DNA of 64,000 nucleotides from positions 17,421,489 through 17,485,488 of the forward strand of contig OX467090.1 of the NCBI GenBank assembly GCA_950106755.1, given 5' to 3'. Positions 11,241 to 24,229 of this stretch are shown here, piece by piece (position 1 is the first letter of the stretch; each line of letters opens with the position of its first letter). Below the pieces are notes generated by a model. The model ran no database searches and was not told the origin of the DNA. It saw only the letters and a program-made list of their open reading frames with translations. This stretch comes from Climacium dendroides. Its lineage: Eukaryota; Streptophyta; Bryopsida; Hypnales; Climaciaceae. Made by a program: the position numbers and the translations under genes.

Positions 11241-14200
11241 AAAAAACGTCCTGGGATACATTTAAGGATTAAGTGAATTGGCAATACATAATTCATTTTT
11301 TGGTGATTTCTTGTGTAATGAATAAATTTTTCATTTGAAATTTGAATGGCAGAAAGTTAAAGACAAGCATTTGGAATATGTGGAAAAAATTTCAAGAATT
11401 TTGACTTCACAAATTACAAGATAATAGGACTTGAAGTTAGAAGAAAATGTTTTTTGTAAAATTGCCCCAACATAGCTAACAAAGTCTGACTCGTTTTATA
11501 ATGAGATTTGAGGATTAAAATTTATTTTTATTTGGATGATTGTATGCCATAATTTATTAATTACATACATGCCAAATTTCAAAAGTTGAAGAGCTTTCTT
11601 GCAAAAGATTCTCCAAAGATATTCAAATTGCCCGAGTTGCTCCAAAAGTTCAAGGCAGCATAATTTTTGATTTGGACAATGGATTGGAAAAAAGATTGGT
11701 TTATCACCAGCACGGGGAAGATACTCTCATTACATTTGGAGTACCCACGTGTGGCGAAGTGATTTTTTGACCCCCTATTTACTTTGGAATAAACTATAAT
11801 TTCATCCTAAAATTTTGAGCTTTGTTTAACAATGACTAAAGGTTTCTATTGACAAAAATTTCAATTCCAAATAACGTAAGATATGTTGTCTAGAAAAGGT
11901 TGAAAAATGAACTAAAATGGCATGGTATTCAACTAAAATATTTATAGAGATCACATGATGATGACTATTCCATCAATATTCCATCAAAATAAACTTTCAA
12001 TAGAAAGCTATTCTATAGAATTTTTTTTTTCATTTTTCAAATTTTTTCTTCTTATATAGAATAGGGGTGTGAAAGTTATTTTCAGCTTTACAATGTATCT
12101 TTTTTCTTTAAAAATTTACGACTACTTACTATTAGCATAAAAAAATATCAATAATTCAAAACATAAACTTTTAAAGTAGCACAATCTATTTTTAATCTAT
12201 TTGGAAAAAAAAATTAAATTTTAGGATGTATTACATGTATTACATTTTCCACCGCACGCAGTTTTCTAAAACACAGGGAGTGTCCTCCCTGTGATCACCA
12301 GGAAATACACATTCACATTGTGTCCAAATTCATGAACATCCTACCAAAAGTGACTTTGTAGGAAGCTAGTAAGGATTTCTTGTGTACATTGAATGGACAC
12401 TTGGTCCTTCAAGGGTTAATGCATCATGAACATGCCAAGAACAAGAAGGGGGCACAATGCTCCCATTTTTGAAATACTACCCAAATTCTTAGCTTCATTG
12501 CTCAAAGCATTAGCCTTTTAATTTCAATTGCAAACGGAGAATTTTTTTTTCAATTCTTTTTGTTAACACTTGTGAAAAATATGTATAGCATTCAATCCAT
12601 TGTTCAAATCTCAAATTTGTGAATGTATGAAATGAAAATCAAATTTTTAAAAATGGCCAACGTATAGTAAATTCAAAGCACATCTACACATTGCAGAATT
12701 TTATTGGAGTTGTTCTCCAGCTTTTTCACCTGTAAAATTTGGTAGATACATTATTAATATGTTCCTCATTATGACAAAGTCATCTGAAATTTTTGGATAG
12801 CCCCCCCCCAACTCTCCTCTTTCACTTTGAATACTAATATTTTTCAATCCGCATAGTCAAACATCAAAAAATATTTGTCACATAATCTCATACAAGTTTA
12901 GTACAAGATCTTATGGTTAGATTTTATAAAAAGTATTCTTTTTGTTTTCTTAAATGAACACATCAGATTGAAGTGACAATTTTGAATGGTTTTTGACAAA
13001 AAATGGCCTTGGGACTTGAGAGGTTAAATTTTTTTATTTTTTTATTTTTTTGCTTATTTTCTATTTTTTATTTTATATAAGAAGAGAAAATCCCAAGTGT
13101 TTTTTTTGTATTTTTTGTTTTTTTCTTAAAACAATAGGAGAAGTCCAAGTTTTTTTTAATTTTTTATGACACTAATGAAAATAGAAACTATGCTACAAAA
13201 AGCTCTATCCATGTAGCATTGGCTTACTTTTCAAGTAATAAAATTCCTATTCAAATTTCCTCACATGTAACTTTTGTGGATGCAAAAGCTTCCTTCCTTT
13301 TTAGCTAGAGTATAAGATTTTTCATTGCATTGGCAAAAAAAACTTAGAGTGGCCAATAAGAAGTACACTAACCCTAAACTAATTTTTCCTTTTAAGCAAT
13401 GGACACCTATGATGATTTTGGTCAGTTTTTGGTCAAATGACCCTCAATGAAAGGGACAATCCATTTCATATCAACCAAATAAGCATCTTGTACCATGCAC
13501 TCATCAATACATGCCTATGTAGCTTGGAGCAATGTTCCATGCAAAAGTCTCATTGGAATTTGCCATTAGGATCCTAAATTGTACCAAATTAGGCCCTAAT
13601 ACAAATTCAAGGACACTATCAATCCCACAAACACCACAATTCAATATGCATCAACCTAAATGAATTTGTTTTACAAATTAAGCTTTAAGGTTTAATCTTA
13701 TGACTATTTTTTTCTAAAAATCACCATTTAGGCATCCCAATTGGCCTTGATTGAGCCATGACCAAAAATTTGAACATACTACCATATGCAAAAGTTCCAT
13801 AAGAATCACCATTAGGTCAACACAATGGGCCCTAATTGAGCCATGACCAAAAATTCTAATACAACCACCAATCACCCTAAAACATACACAATCAACATGC
13901 ATTGGCTTAGAAGTTACCTTGTGCAAATTTTTGGCTATGTTTTCACCCAAAATGCTCTAAAATTATCATTTCTATTACAAGTACCAAATTTTAGAGAAAA
14001 AAACATTTTAGAACACATATAACCGTAGGATCTTGGAGTATGCTAGTTTCAAAAGATGTGGAAAATTTTCAAAATTTTCCATTGTATAGATTGCAAGATA
14101 TTAGCATTTGAAGTGACAAAAACCCTTTATCTAGCCCTACAAAAATCAAACAATTGCATATCTATGTTGTTGGTGCTTCTTTGGATTCTTTCTTCAAGAC

Positions 14201-14439
14201 AAATTGGCTAGTACATGTTTGAAATGTTTTGAATGTTTACAATGACATAAAAAAAATCATAATTAAGACATGTAAATGTTTTTTAAGACATCATTGTATT
14301 TATGTTGCTGCTCATATTTTAGTTTTGTATATCCCATATTGTTTGTCATGCCTCCAACACCCCACCAGTATAAAAGGCTTGTCTTTTCATCAATTAATAA
14401 GTAGATTTTTGAGCCATTCAATATACTTGATAAATATAG

Positions 14440-14770
14440 TGTATGGCATATTGTATGGTGTATTTTGTATGGCATGTTGTATATATATTGTATTTTGTAT
14501 GACATGTTGTATATATTTTGTATGGTGTATTTTGTATGGCATGTTGTATATATATATATTGTATTTTGTATGGTGTATTTTGTATGGCATGTTGTATATA
14601 TATATATTGTATTTTGTATGGTGTATTTTGTATGGCATGTTGTATATATATTGTATTTTGTATGGCATGTTGTATATATTTTGTATGGTGTATTGTGTAT
14701 GGCATGTTGTATATATTTTGTATGGTGTATTTTGTATGGCATATTTTATATGTTGTATTGCATATGATAT
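14440..14770. repeat. Minisatellite with 48-bp unit (GTATGGCATGTTGTATATAT...)
   Basis: Exact 48-bp spacing is seen between the GTATGGCATG boxes at 14534, 14582 and 14630. Shorter units flank them. Each unit pairs GTATGGCATGTTGTATATAT with TTGTATTTTGTATGGTGTAT. It is free of stops in several frames on both strands simply because of its composition. Confidence 0.85.
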
Positions 14771-14859
14771 ACCATATATACCATATTTTATATTGTGTAC
14801 AACATATTACTACATTGATAACATTAGAACGTCCAATACAATGCATACATGCATTTTAA

Positions 14860-15545
14860 GAGATGTCCCAAAAAATAAGTGTGTTCAAAAATGCATCTCC
14901 TTCTACAAAGATTAAACAAGTGGACATCGCCGTTGACATCCTACAATGCAAGAAGCCATGTACTACCCCAGTATGTACTTGTGCTAGCTTGTGCAAGCAG
15001 ACATCTCCTATGACAGGGTGTGCTTTAAGAAGCACGCATGTGCAAACTCCACACGCTCGGATGGACATTTCAATCAACACACAACTATTTCACCTGACGT
15101 CATTTAAGACACCTGGACGTCCACAACGATGTTTTAGAAGACATCCTAAAATGCTAGGCAGACCAAGCAAGTGGCTCCAAAAAACGCCACGTCAACATCC
15201 GCGGATGCCACGTCAGCCAATTCCGTGAGCACCGACGTGGCATGCCACGTCAATTATACGTCAGATGCCACATCATAGACGGACAATGGATGAAAAAAAT
15301 GACACTCTGGCTTTCCCAAGCCTAGGTGGCAGCCACATGTCAACTCTTGAAGTTACCCATTGACCGATGTTTTTTTGAACATCACGATATTAGGCCTGCA
15401 AATCTGATGCAACGTACCATGTTTTGGCATGTCCACAGCAGCACAAAGTGATTGGACATCAGTCCAGACATAGAACGCGTCACGCGCGATGTTCAGGTGT
15501 CCAAATTGTGATGTCGCGGCAGACACAGTTTTCTTATAGTACAAA
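14860..15545. repeat. CACTA-related remnant rich in GGACATC/GACGTC motifs
   Basis: Ends at TTTTCTTATAGTAC near 15528-15542, the right-end signature of the CACTA element at 29233. It shares GTGGACATCGCCGTTGACAT with that element's hairpin. Repeated GACGT, CCACGTC and GTCCA motifs look like CACTA subterminal repeats. A left CACTA end was not found, and no transposase frame is present. Confidence 0.4.
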
Positions 15546-18457
15546 AATCATCAAAAACTACAAGAAGACTTCAAAAACCACATGAAATCAAGGCAAACCT
15601 TGAAGGGACCCCAATGTCTTTCAAGCAAGATTGAAAAGTAGCAACAATGAAGCTAAAATGCTTCAAAAACACAAAATAATTTGGCAATGTTGGCACGTAA
15701 TGGCCAATTGTCCAACTAAATGGATCCAGATTGTATAATGAGGTTCAAAAATGAACCAAAGAGGTGATTTGGGAGAGAAATGGAAGCCCTTATATATTTT
15801 TTCAAGGGCCTCACTCCCCCCTCAATTCCTACAAGGTAATCTTATCATCTAAGATTTTCATCCTAATCTTAAAAATTTAACTTTCTACATTGGTCCTATT
15901 TCTAACTTTTGGAGATTAATTTCAAATGACAAACGGATTGTGCCATTGGCTTCAGAAGGCCATTTTTACTTTGATTTAAAACCCATCCCTTTTTCTTTCG
16001 CCAAAATCGCATTGAAACCCACTGCTACTTAACTGCCAAAATAAGGTAAAAATCCATTGACTTTCGGAGTTTTGTAATTTCGCAAAAAGTAACTAGATTA
16101 GGTTTTAAAGTAAGTGTAGGGGAGTAAAAAAAGACCTAGAATTGATGACATTCCAATTTAGGATGTATTGAAATTGCCGGTCAACATTACAAACTTATTT
16201 CAATTTTGTTGGTTTTGAAGAATCTGGTTTGGGTACTTTTGATTATCAGAATGCCTCAAAACTTGCTAGAGAATATTATTAGCATAAAAAATCTAAAATA
16301 ATTTTTAGTGAGATTTTAATGGAATAAATTAGTATACATGTGTGGTCTCTAGGGATTCAAATGAAGGGTTCAATTATAATTTGCAAAGAACTAGGCGTCT
16401 CAGTGTATATTTATTTGTGGTGCTTGGAGGAAGAGGCTTCAGTTTATGAGAGGGAAGACCCGTGACTCAGAAAACAAGGTATTAATTTCTGTCCCCAGAT
16501 GAAGGCAACTAATCAAGAATCTCTGGAATTTGCAACTTCTTTTTGCTCATGATACTTACTTGTCATGGATTGGAGAGGAGGTATACAATATTAGACTAGT
16601 TAGAACCGCTCCTTAAAAGAATTATAATGTTGTTTTGGAAACTTTACATAGTGGTGTAAAAACTTTTCATGCCCTAAAAGAATCAAATGCTCATTACTAT
16701 ACTCATTTTTTCATGTGATTACTGAGACGGCATCAACCAATCTGATTTTCCAAGTAAGCTTAGTGCACAATTGAGCACATTAATTCGTTCAGAGCTTTGC
16801 AAGTTTCGTCACGGTCTCCACTTTGTGATTTGTCCCGTTTCTTGTGAAAGATTTGGATTTGGATGTGCGCATGGCGTTAAAAGTGTGGATTTGCTTTGTT
16901 TTTGTTGTACTAGTGGGCTTTCAGAGATTCCATCTGTAATCCCTGATTTTTATGGTAACCTCTTTATTGAACGAAGTCACTAACACTTGGGACTCATAAG
17001 ATTAGATTGCGTGTTTGGTTTTGTAGTCATCCTTGTTTTAGAATTTCATAGTTGAGGGGAAAACTAGGTATTCTGTTTGAATTGATCTTGAAACTGTCAA
17101 TACGGACCATGGCTATTTTGGTATGTTGAGCTTCAGGAGTTACCAATTGATAGTCCTTGGGTGTGTCCCTTTGGTAGAATTCCAAGCGTACAAAATTTTT
17201 AGAAGTAACATTCTTGTTCATTGGAGATTTTTCTGAAGATAATCATGTATTATGTAGTTGTTTTCAATTTTTATGGTCCTTGCATGCTCTGACTTTGAGA
17301 ATGCATGGGGACCATTGCTCCCCAAGATGCAGGACTAGTCTCCAAGTAGCACCTCCAACATCATAGACAACATCACGCAACTTGCCAATTTAAATTCTAG
17401 GTCAATGAATTCCAATAAAGCTAATTAAAAGTTGCATGCTCCAACTAATAAACGGCCTAATCCTTCAACCACCGAATAGAGAAATAATCTTCATTTCTTG
17501 AGTTTTTTTATTTTGCTCAGATTTGTGGAGTCACATGAAGGTGAACCTTTTTAAATTTTTCTAGATCTTCTATGCATCAAATTTTGATTATGCCTTTTCA
17601 TGATTATGGGTTTGAGAGTTTGACAAGGGAGAATGATGTTTGTTTTCTATTTCAGGTTTGGGTCAGGTTTGTGTATTAGTGTATATGAATACATATTTAG
17701 GAGTGACTGATGAGCTTTAACATTTGTTGTGGAATTGGCAGCTAGGTCATTTTGACCAAGACCAGAATATGCTGCAATAGATACTAGCATAGCTTCCAAA
17801 GCTGGCAAGGGTGCAAAAGAGGATGATTTTTTTCCTCTAGATTGATTGATTTCCTCTAGAGTTTTTTTTTTGCAGAAGGAACACAAAGGCATACATACAT
17901 TACATTGCTATTGCTTTTCATATGTAAGTAGCTAGCTGTTTTTGAGAGCTTTGTTTCAGTGAGTTGTGAGCATTATCAACAGGTAGTTGACCTTCGCCGC
18001 TTTTGTTTTTCTTTTTTTCTTTTTGAAGTTCGAGAATTGTTGAATTGCCGTGTGGGTGATTTTTTTGAACATGTGTTTTAATCTGTTGCAAATTTTGATT
18101 CATTCTTTGGATTGGATTCCTTATTAATTGGTACAGTTGCTTCAGTTAATTTGAAGCTTTGTTTCTATTTTTTTAATATTTTATTTTAAATAACTATTAA
18201 TAGAATGAAAAGTAGCAATGTTGAAGTGCCTTGGAATATTTTTTTAGTTTCCTTGAGTGTTTTGGTGGGGTATCATTTGTGTTAAATCATAGACTGTAGG
18301 TAGTGGTATTGTTGGCCGAAGTAGTGCAACTCTTCATGAGAAAGTGATGTCCAGTTTTTCCTTCTTTTTCTTTTGTTTAAGTTTTTCTAAAGATGGCAAA
18401 GGTTTTTGTTTGTTTCATGAGTTTATTTTTGAAGTGACAAGATTGGTTGTTCACCTT
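15546..18457. other. Spacer or unrecognised intronic sequence left of the 20-kb insertion
   Basis: Less repetitive than the DNA to its left. As the insertion at 18466 sits in a tubulin cofactor D remnant, this stretch may hold decayed upstream introns and exons of that gene, but I could not recognise any exon. The open frame at 16771-16983 has no recognisable motif. Confidence 0.35.
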
Positions 18458-18465
18458 GAACAGGT
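18458..18465. repeat. Putative 8-bp target site duplication, left
   Basis: GAACAGGT directly before CAGGGTTGTCATAA; the partner GAACAAGT lies at 38619-38626. Confidence 0.6.
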
Positions 18466-18869
18466 CAGGGTTGTCATAACGGGCGAGTTAGGGTCGTCGG
18501 ATGTCCCGGACGGACAGGCAAACCGGACCGGACGAACGGACAGTCCGGACTAATTGGATGGCTTTAATTTTTCAAAGTTGTGGAATTTTTTTGAATGACA
18601 CATGTGACAACTCATATTTTTTATTTTCTTCGTTTACCTTTTTAAGTGGAACGGAAATTAGAAATAGGTATCCGGATCCATCTAAAAGGAGAGAGATAAA
18701 TAAAAAATAGTCACAAGAGGACCTTACGGAACTAATCCGGTTTTAGGTAGAAGCGGATCGGATTAGATTTTCAATCGGAATGGATTTTTAACCGGATTCT
18801 CCTTGACCAGATGTCAAGAACCGGACCGGATACCCGACCGGTCATAATGACCAGTCAGGGCGTCAGGAC

Positions 18870-18879
18870 TATATAAAGC
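18870..18879 (+). promoter_or_regulatory. TATA box of the retroelement-like unit
   Basis: TATATAAAGC, the same ten bases used twice in the RING/kinase promoter at 35021 and 35289. It lies about 290 bp before the first open frame at 19161. Confidence 0.5.
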
Positions 18880-19160
18880 CTGGCCCTACCTATTTTCAGG
18901 TCTCTGGCTTTCACGTGTTGTCGTTTCTTGTCTTAGCGCCTGAAGTTTTTCCGTCTACGGCGGCGAGGAGGGAGAGTACAAGAGGGCCTATTAGTGAGTG
19001 AGAGGTGTGAGACGGAGAGATCGCCTCCGGGTGCGAGTGAGTGAGACTTGAGCGCGAGCGGATACGGAATAGTGAGAGACTGAGAGTGTGAGCGCGCAAG
19101 AAGGGTGGTTTGCAAGTGGAGCGGAAGAGTGTGAGCACTTCCTTATTAGGTCAGTAGAGA

Positions 19161-20882
19161 GTGAAACCGGGTAGAGCCGCCCTCATGCCGCGGTTGAATC
19201 GGAAGAGACTAGGCTCTAGCACCCTGCCCCTGAGTGAAGTAAAGCTGAGGAAGGTAGTTTCGGTCATGCCAACCAAGGAACCGGAACAGGAAGAACTCAG
19301 GGAGGACTTAGCGTCCATGGGTTGTCAGGGATTAGCCTTGAAACCTTGGGGTTTCAAAGATGAGGGAATGATTAGGGAGATCTTGAGTGGCGTATCGAAC
19401 CAATTCGATAACACCCTAAGAGGGAATCCGATCCAGTGGACCGAGGATTTGTGGCGAGACATATACGGATTCCGGACTGGAGGACTCGGGCTTGCCAGCC
19501 GGAAGGATGATTTCATCCAAGGCAAGTTCGGAAGTGTCGTGAATCCGAAGGATGGCTACGCGGTAGAGGACTGTATCGATGACCGGGAGCGTCGCCTGCT
19601 GCAGTTCCTTGTTCCGGTTTTGCATCCGGAAAAGCCCACTAGGTTGACCATCACCCTAGGTAACACAATCTTCGGAGCGCTGAGCGGAAACCGGAGAGTA
19701 GACTAGGGCCGGATCTTTTTCAATCTGGTGTACCAGCTTACTACAAGAGTGGGAAGAAGTAGGGCTACCCCACTGTGTCCTTACGTGTACCACCTCTACC
19801 AGCAATAGGAGCTGCTAACGGAAGGGGAGCTGAAGGTTTGGAAGGCCCAGGAGCGGACCATGAAGTATGGTGAATCCGAGTCCGACCAAGAAGCGGATTC
19901 CGGAAACGAAACCGAGGAGGAGGAAGAAAAAGAAGAAGAGGAAGAGGAGGAACCGCAGTTCACCTTCAAGAGGCAGAAGACCACGTCGACTCGGAATCGA
20001 GGAACGCCTCTAGTTCACCCACGGCCGCTCAAAGAGGAGGCTCCAGCCGGACTGGATGTGCCGTCCGGATCGGGAACCGGAGATCCGTTTGACGAGTTGA
20101 TTGGGATACTCTGTGGAATCTGGGCGGATTGGGAAATCAAGAAGCGGACGATCGGGGAGATCGTGGAATTGATTGGAGTGGAACCGGACAGTCAGCTGCC
20201 ACAGCGGGTAGCTGAGAGTGTCATCAATCCGGATGAGCTCCGGAAGATGAAGGCGGAAAGCAAGTGGTAGCATGATGAGGTTGACACCCTCAAAGCCAAG
20301 CTTTTCGCCTTGCTCGAGAACGCCACCGCGACAAAGGAGATGGCGGAGGAAATGAAGAAGCTAGCCGCGGAGGTGAAGGATGTGCTCGGAGAACCTGGAG
20401 CCGCGATCACCAAGGCGCGCCTGTTCGAAGAGGAGGTGCACAAGGAAAAGAAGATATCCGGAACGAGAGTGGTACACATCCTCACCGATTTTGAGGAGTA
20501 GATGGAGAAGCTCCTGTCCAAGGCACGGGAGTTAGTAGACCGGATCATGGAGAGCAGCCAGAAGTTGACAGAGATTCCGGTTCGGCTCTCTGAACTTTCA
20601 CTTCCGTACTTGTTTCCGGAAGAGGCAGCTCAGGAACCGGGAAAGGACAAGACGCCCTAGTCAAGCAGGGCACAGAAGAAGACGCCCTCGACCGGACCGC
20701 AACCGATCGACTTAGACTCCCCGGAAACTGATGAAGATCGCCCTGCTCCACCTCCGGATGGGGAACGGAATCGGAATCTGACTGAAGTATTTGAACAGTT
20801 AGAGAGACCTGATGAGAGTCCTACCATCGGATCTCGAGTATACGAGGCAGAATAGGAAGTGTTGTAGAAGTAGGAGTTATAA
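19161..20882 (+). pseudogene. Retroelement-associated ORF, unit 1 (eight in-frame TAG codons)
   Basis: One reading frame runs from MKPGRAALMPRLNRKR to a terminal TAA at 20880, broken only by TAG at 19704, 19806, 20268, 20499, 20658, 20853, 20865 and 20871. Residues encoded by about 19308-19800 form a domain shared with unit 2 (motifs GFKDEGMIREIL, NTIFGALSGNRRVD, YVYHLYQQ). Then come an acidic run of Glu and a charged, probably coiled-coil tail. I do not recognise the domain. It may be a gag-like or accessory protein of a plant LTR element. The 19704 codon corresponds to Trp in unit 2, and the others most likely to Gln. Confidence 0.6.
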
Positions 20883-21601
20883 AGCAGGAACCGGATTGAT
20901 AGAGTATGAACCAGAATAGAATTCGGTTAGGATAAGGTAGGACCGGATTGTCAGCGCCTTCAGAGGCGGAAATCATGTATTTACTTTTTTCTTTTTTCTT
21001 TTTGTATATAAAACAGTCTCTGAGCTAGAGACTGAGAGAGTTCTTTTGGCATTTCTTTGTGTACCTTCCATTGATCCAGATTTGTGTATTTTTCTCGAAT
21101 ATTGGCAAATGTGGGAGCACGGAAATCCAGTCTTTAGGTTTAGAAGGGAAATAAGGGGAATAGAGCTCTTTTTACTCCCTATTTTTTTTGTTTTTTTTTA
21201 GAAAAGTAGACCGTAAGTAGTTAGGGACCGGATACCGGAATAGGGTTACTTTAGAATAGATAATAGTGTTAACAGAAGTAACCGGAAACCAGAAACCGAA
21301 AGTCCGGAAAACGGCATAGATAGGTTAGGAGTAGGTCAGAGTGATTTTCATTAGAAACCGGAAACCGGAATAAAATAGAAGACCGGAGACCGGAAACGGA
21401 AGATAGGCAATCTGGGTGTAACGGGTGCCTACCTAGTTCTAGACCATACTTGAGAGCGGGTCTATTTTGGGGAAAACGGTTACCTGTAACTGCCCGGGTG
21501 AGGGCAGCCCTAGAAATAGAAAGGGCAGGTGGCTTAGACCTCCTTTTGTGCGAAAGCTACCTTGAGAAGAGATTGGTGAGGAGCATTTGAGGTGTATTTA
21601 T

Positions 21602-24000
21602 ATGTCAGCCAAAGAGAAGAAGTTACGGGTTCAGTTTACGGACCGGATTAAGGACAAACGGGTCTCGAGAGGAGAATTCACTTAGAAGTTCACGTATGAG
21701 TGTGGAGTTGGGAGTGTATTGGTGAGACGACTTTTGAGGAGGGTCCTTGAGCGGAATAGAAAAACTAGAGTGCGAGTGATTGTGAGACCTCAAATAGTGA
21801 TTCCGGTCACTGAGAGGGTTTGAGAAGGTTTGAGAGAACAGCCCACGATGGTGAGAGAAGAGGTAGTTGTATCCTTGCGCATGGTGAAGCCGGTGGTACC
21901 AGCGGATCCACGAGAGAAAGCGAAGCTAGAAGAAGACCTCTGACAGATGGGGTGTGAGGGATTTCTAGCCCGGCCATGGAATTTGAAAGACGAGGAGATC
22001 GTGAGGGAGGTAATCGGCGCGCCGCTAAGGAAGTGGAAGGAGACGTCGAGAAACTGGCCTGAAGACTGGACTCCAACGATGTGGAAGGAGACATACGATT
22101 TCAAGAAGACGGACAAGGGACCGGCTTCCCGGACGGATCGCTTCTACGTGGGTAAGTTCCAGAATTCCCCAACAAAGAAGGATGGTTTCCCTGTGGCAGA
22201 GTGCATAAATGGTAGGGAGAAACGTTTAATGAAATACCTAGCAGCCATCCTTAGTCTAGAGCAACCAAACAGGATTACGGTCACCTTGGCGAACACTATT
22301 TTCGATGCACTGTCGGGTGACCGGAAAGTAGATTGGGGCGTAGTGATGAGAGATCAGATCAAGAGATTGGTAGGAGGTATAGGGAAGTCTAAGCCTTCCC
22401 CTATAACCCCTTTTCTCTACCACTTGTATCAAGCACATGGCTGGCTTACAAATAGAGAGATAGATTCATATGATACGACCAAAGCCATGTCCAAGACCCG
22501 GATGAGGAAGCCGGGCAAGAAGAGGAAGATTTAGAGGCAGACACTATACCGGTCGAGGAAGCTAAGTCTCAGTGGAGGAGGCAGGACCGGAAAGAGAAAG
22601 ACTCAGAGATAGGAGAGGGTAGTAAGGGAGTCGATCCGGTCTGGAACCAGGATCCCCTAGGTCGAATTGTGAGGGAACTCAGTGAGTTCCGGGTCCAGTA
22701 TGGGAAGAGCCAGGAGATCATTCAAGAACTATGTCAACTGCTGAAGGTCAGTCAGTCGCAGCAGCTCGTTGCCCAACTGGACCGGAAGATGAAGGAAGCG
22801 GTGAAGAAAGAGCTAAGCGAAGCCGCGAGTAAGGTGGACCAGCTAACGAGGGAGTTGGAGGAGATGAGAGAAGAAATGGACCAGCAGAGGAAATTCTCCA
22901 AGACAGCCGCAAAGAACCTTCAGGCGATTCGGAGTTCATCAGCAATCCGGGCGAAGTCATCAACAAAGCAATATTGTTTGACGAGAAGGTGATGGAGACT
23001 GGAAAGCAAATTCCAGCCAACTTGATGATGGCGTTAGTGTCCTACCACCGCAAGATGGAGGCAATAGTGGAGCCACTGCGCGAGGTGATGAAGGAGGTAG
23101 AAGAACGAAGAGAGCGGGAGCAGGGACCGGAAACGGAAACGGAACTCGCACCAGCACCCCTTCCGGTCACCGAAGAAGAAGTAAAGGCGAAGGACAAGAT
23201 GGAGGATGTGCCAAGCTCTTCCATCCGGTCAGAGCCTAAAGGAGAAATGACTTCCCTACTGGGGGAAGTAACGGACGTTGCTCTTAATGCAGCGCGAGCA
23301 GTAGAAGCTGTTGAGGAAGAGAAGACCGGAGAAGTGGAGACAACAAGCAAGGCGAGGGAACTACCGGAAGAGGTGAAGGCCGCAGCTGAAGAGAAGACGA
23401 GGTCTGGACCGGAACCGTCCGAGAAGAAGAACATGCCAAAACCAGGGTTGAGTACCAAGTTTATCGACCTCAGTGAGTTATCTCTAGTCTCTCCGCCTCC
23501 TCCTGCAAAGACACAGAAGGTATTTCCTTCCACCCTACTCAACTTAGCTTTGAGAAGCGAAACTGGGTCAATGGAGGAAAGGAAGACCGGATCACAGGGG
23601 CAAGGATTCGGGAAGGGTAGACTGATTGAGGAAACCACTCCTCAGAGTACTAGGGCCAATGTTCCGCCCACACCAACCACGCAGAAGAAGAAGCCTCCAA
23701 TTATGACACATAAGAAGAAGACGATTCTAGAGGACAATGACGAGGAGGAAGAAGAAGAAGAAGAAGACGAGGATGAGGAATCCGGTACTGAGGAGGACTC
23801 GGAGCCATATTCTGACCCAGATCAAGCACTGGCAGAGACTCGGGCAACCAAGGCTGCAGCATCCAAGAAGAAGAAGCTTGCCGCTCGGGGTAAGGTACGC
23901 TAGGGACAGAAGACCGGAACCGGAAAGAAGCTGGCCGTGAAGAAGTTAAAAACTTAGAAAGTTACGTAGGGTAAATTTCTGAGGATAAGGTAGTGAAAAT
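21602..24000 (+). pseudogene. Retroelement-associated ORF, unit 2 (paralogue of unit 1, stops and frameshifts)
   Basis: Begins MSAKEKKLRVQF and is interrupted by TAG 21683, TGA 21821 and TGA 21941. The shared domain follows at about 21944-22500 (NTIFDALSGDRKVDWG, FLYHLYQAHGWL). A frameshift near 22490 leads to a coiled-coil stretch (22669-22920), and another near 22915 leads to a long acidic/lysine tail ending at TAG 23901 or somewhat later. Unit 2 is about 2.8 kb downstream of unit 1 in the same orientation. Domain order is unknown domain, coiled coil, acidic tail, as in unit 1. Confidence 0.55.
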
Positions 24001-24229
24001 CTGAAGTTTTGGGATAGTTGTACATAATTAGGCAGTTTACTTTTTGAGTGACACGGCCACTAGCAGTTGGAAAGTGACCGGGTCCATAATTATAGGATTT
24101 GAGATCCACTTTTAGCGGAAGTAGTGGGAGTTTGAGTGAAAGTCAACAGGGCTAGAAATTAGTAAGGGAATGAAACGTGTTGAGCCCTGATTGGCTGGAG
24201 CGTTACTTTTAGGTTAGGATTTTGAGGGA

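Larger units (their letters stand above)
8950..14200. other. AT-rich spacer without recognisable genes
   Basis: Mostly A/T runs and diverged repeats. It holds the 9074-9277 fragment, the GATACA repeat at 10130, the inverted element at 10475 and poly-T stretches around 13025-13160. A repeat at about 12840-13030 recurs at 52370-52560. A GC-normal patch at 9300-9700 could be an old gene piece, but no frame is convincing. Confidence 0.5.

Noticed and set aside
14440..14770. CRISPR-like regular repeats
   Set aside because: No unique spacers, eukaryotic context; a plain minisatellite.
14229..14915. 228-residue open frame on plus and 159-residue frame on minus
   Set aside because: Both are products of the 48-bp minisatellite, with no codon structure and low-complexity protein.
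23042..23638. 198-residue minus-strand frame rich in Ser
   Set aside because: Antisense of the acidic unit 2 ORF; composition is explained by Glu/Lys codons on the other strand.
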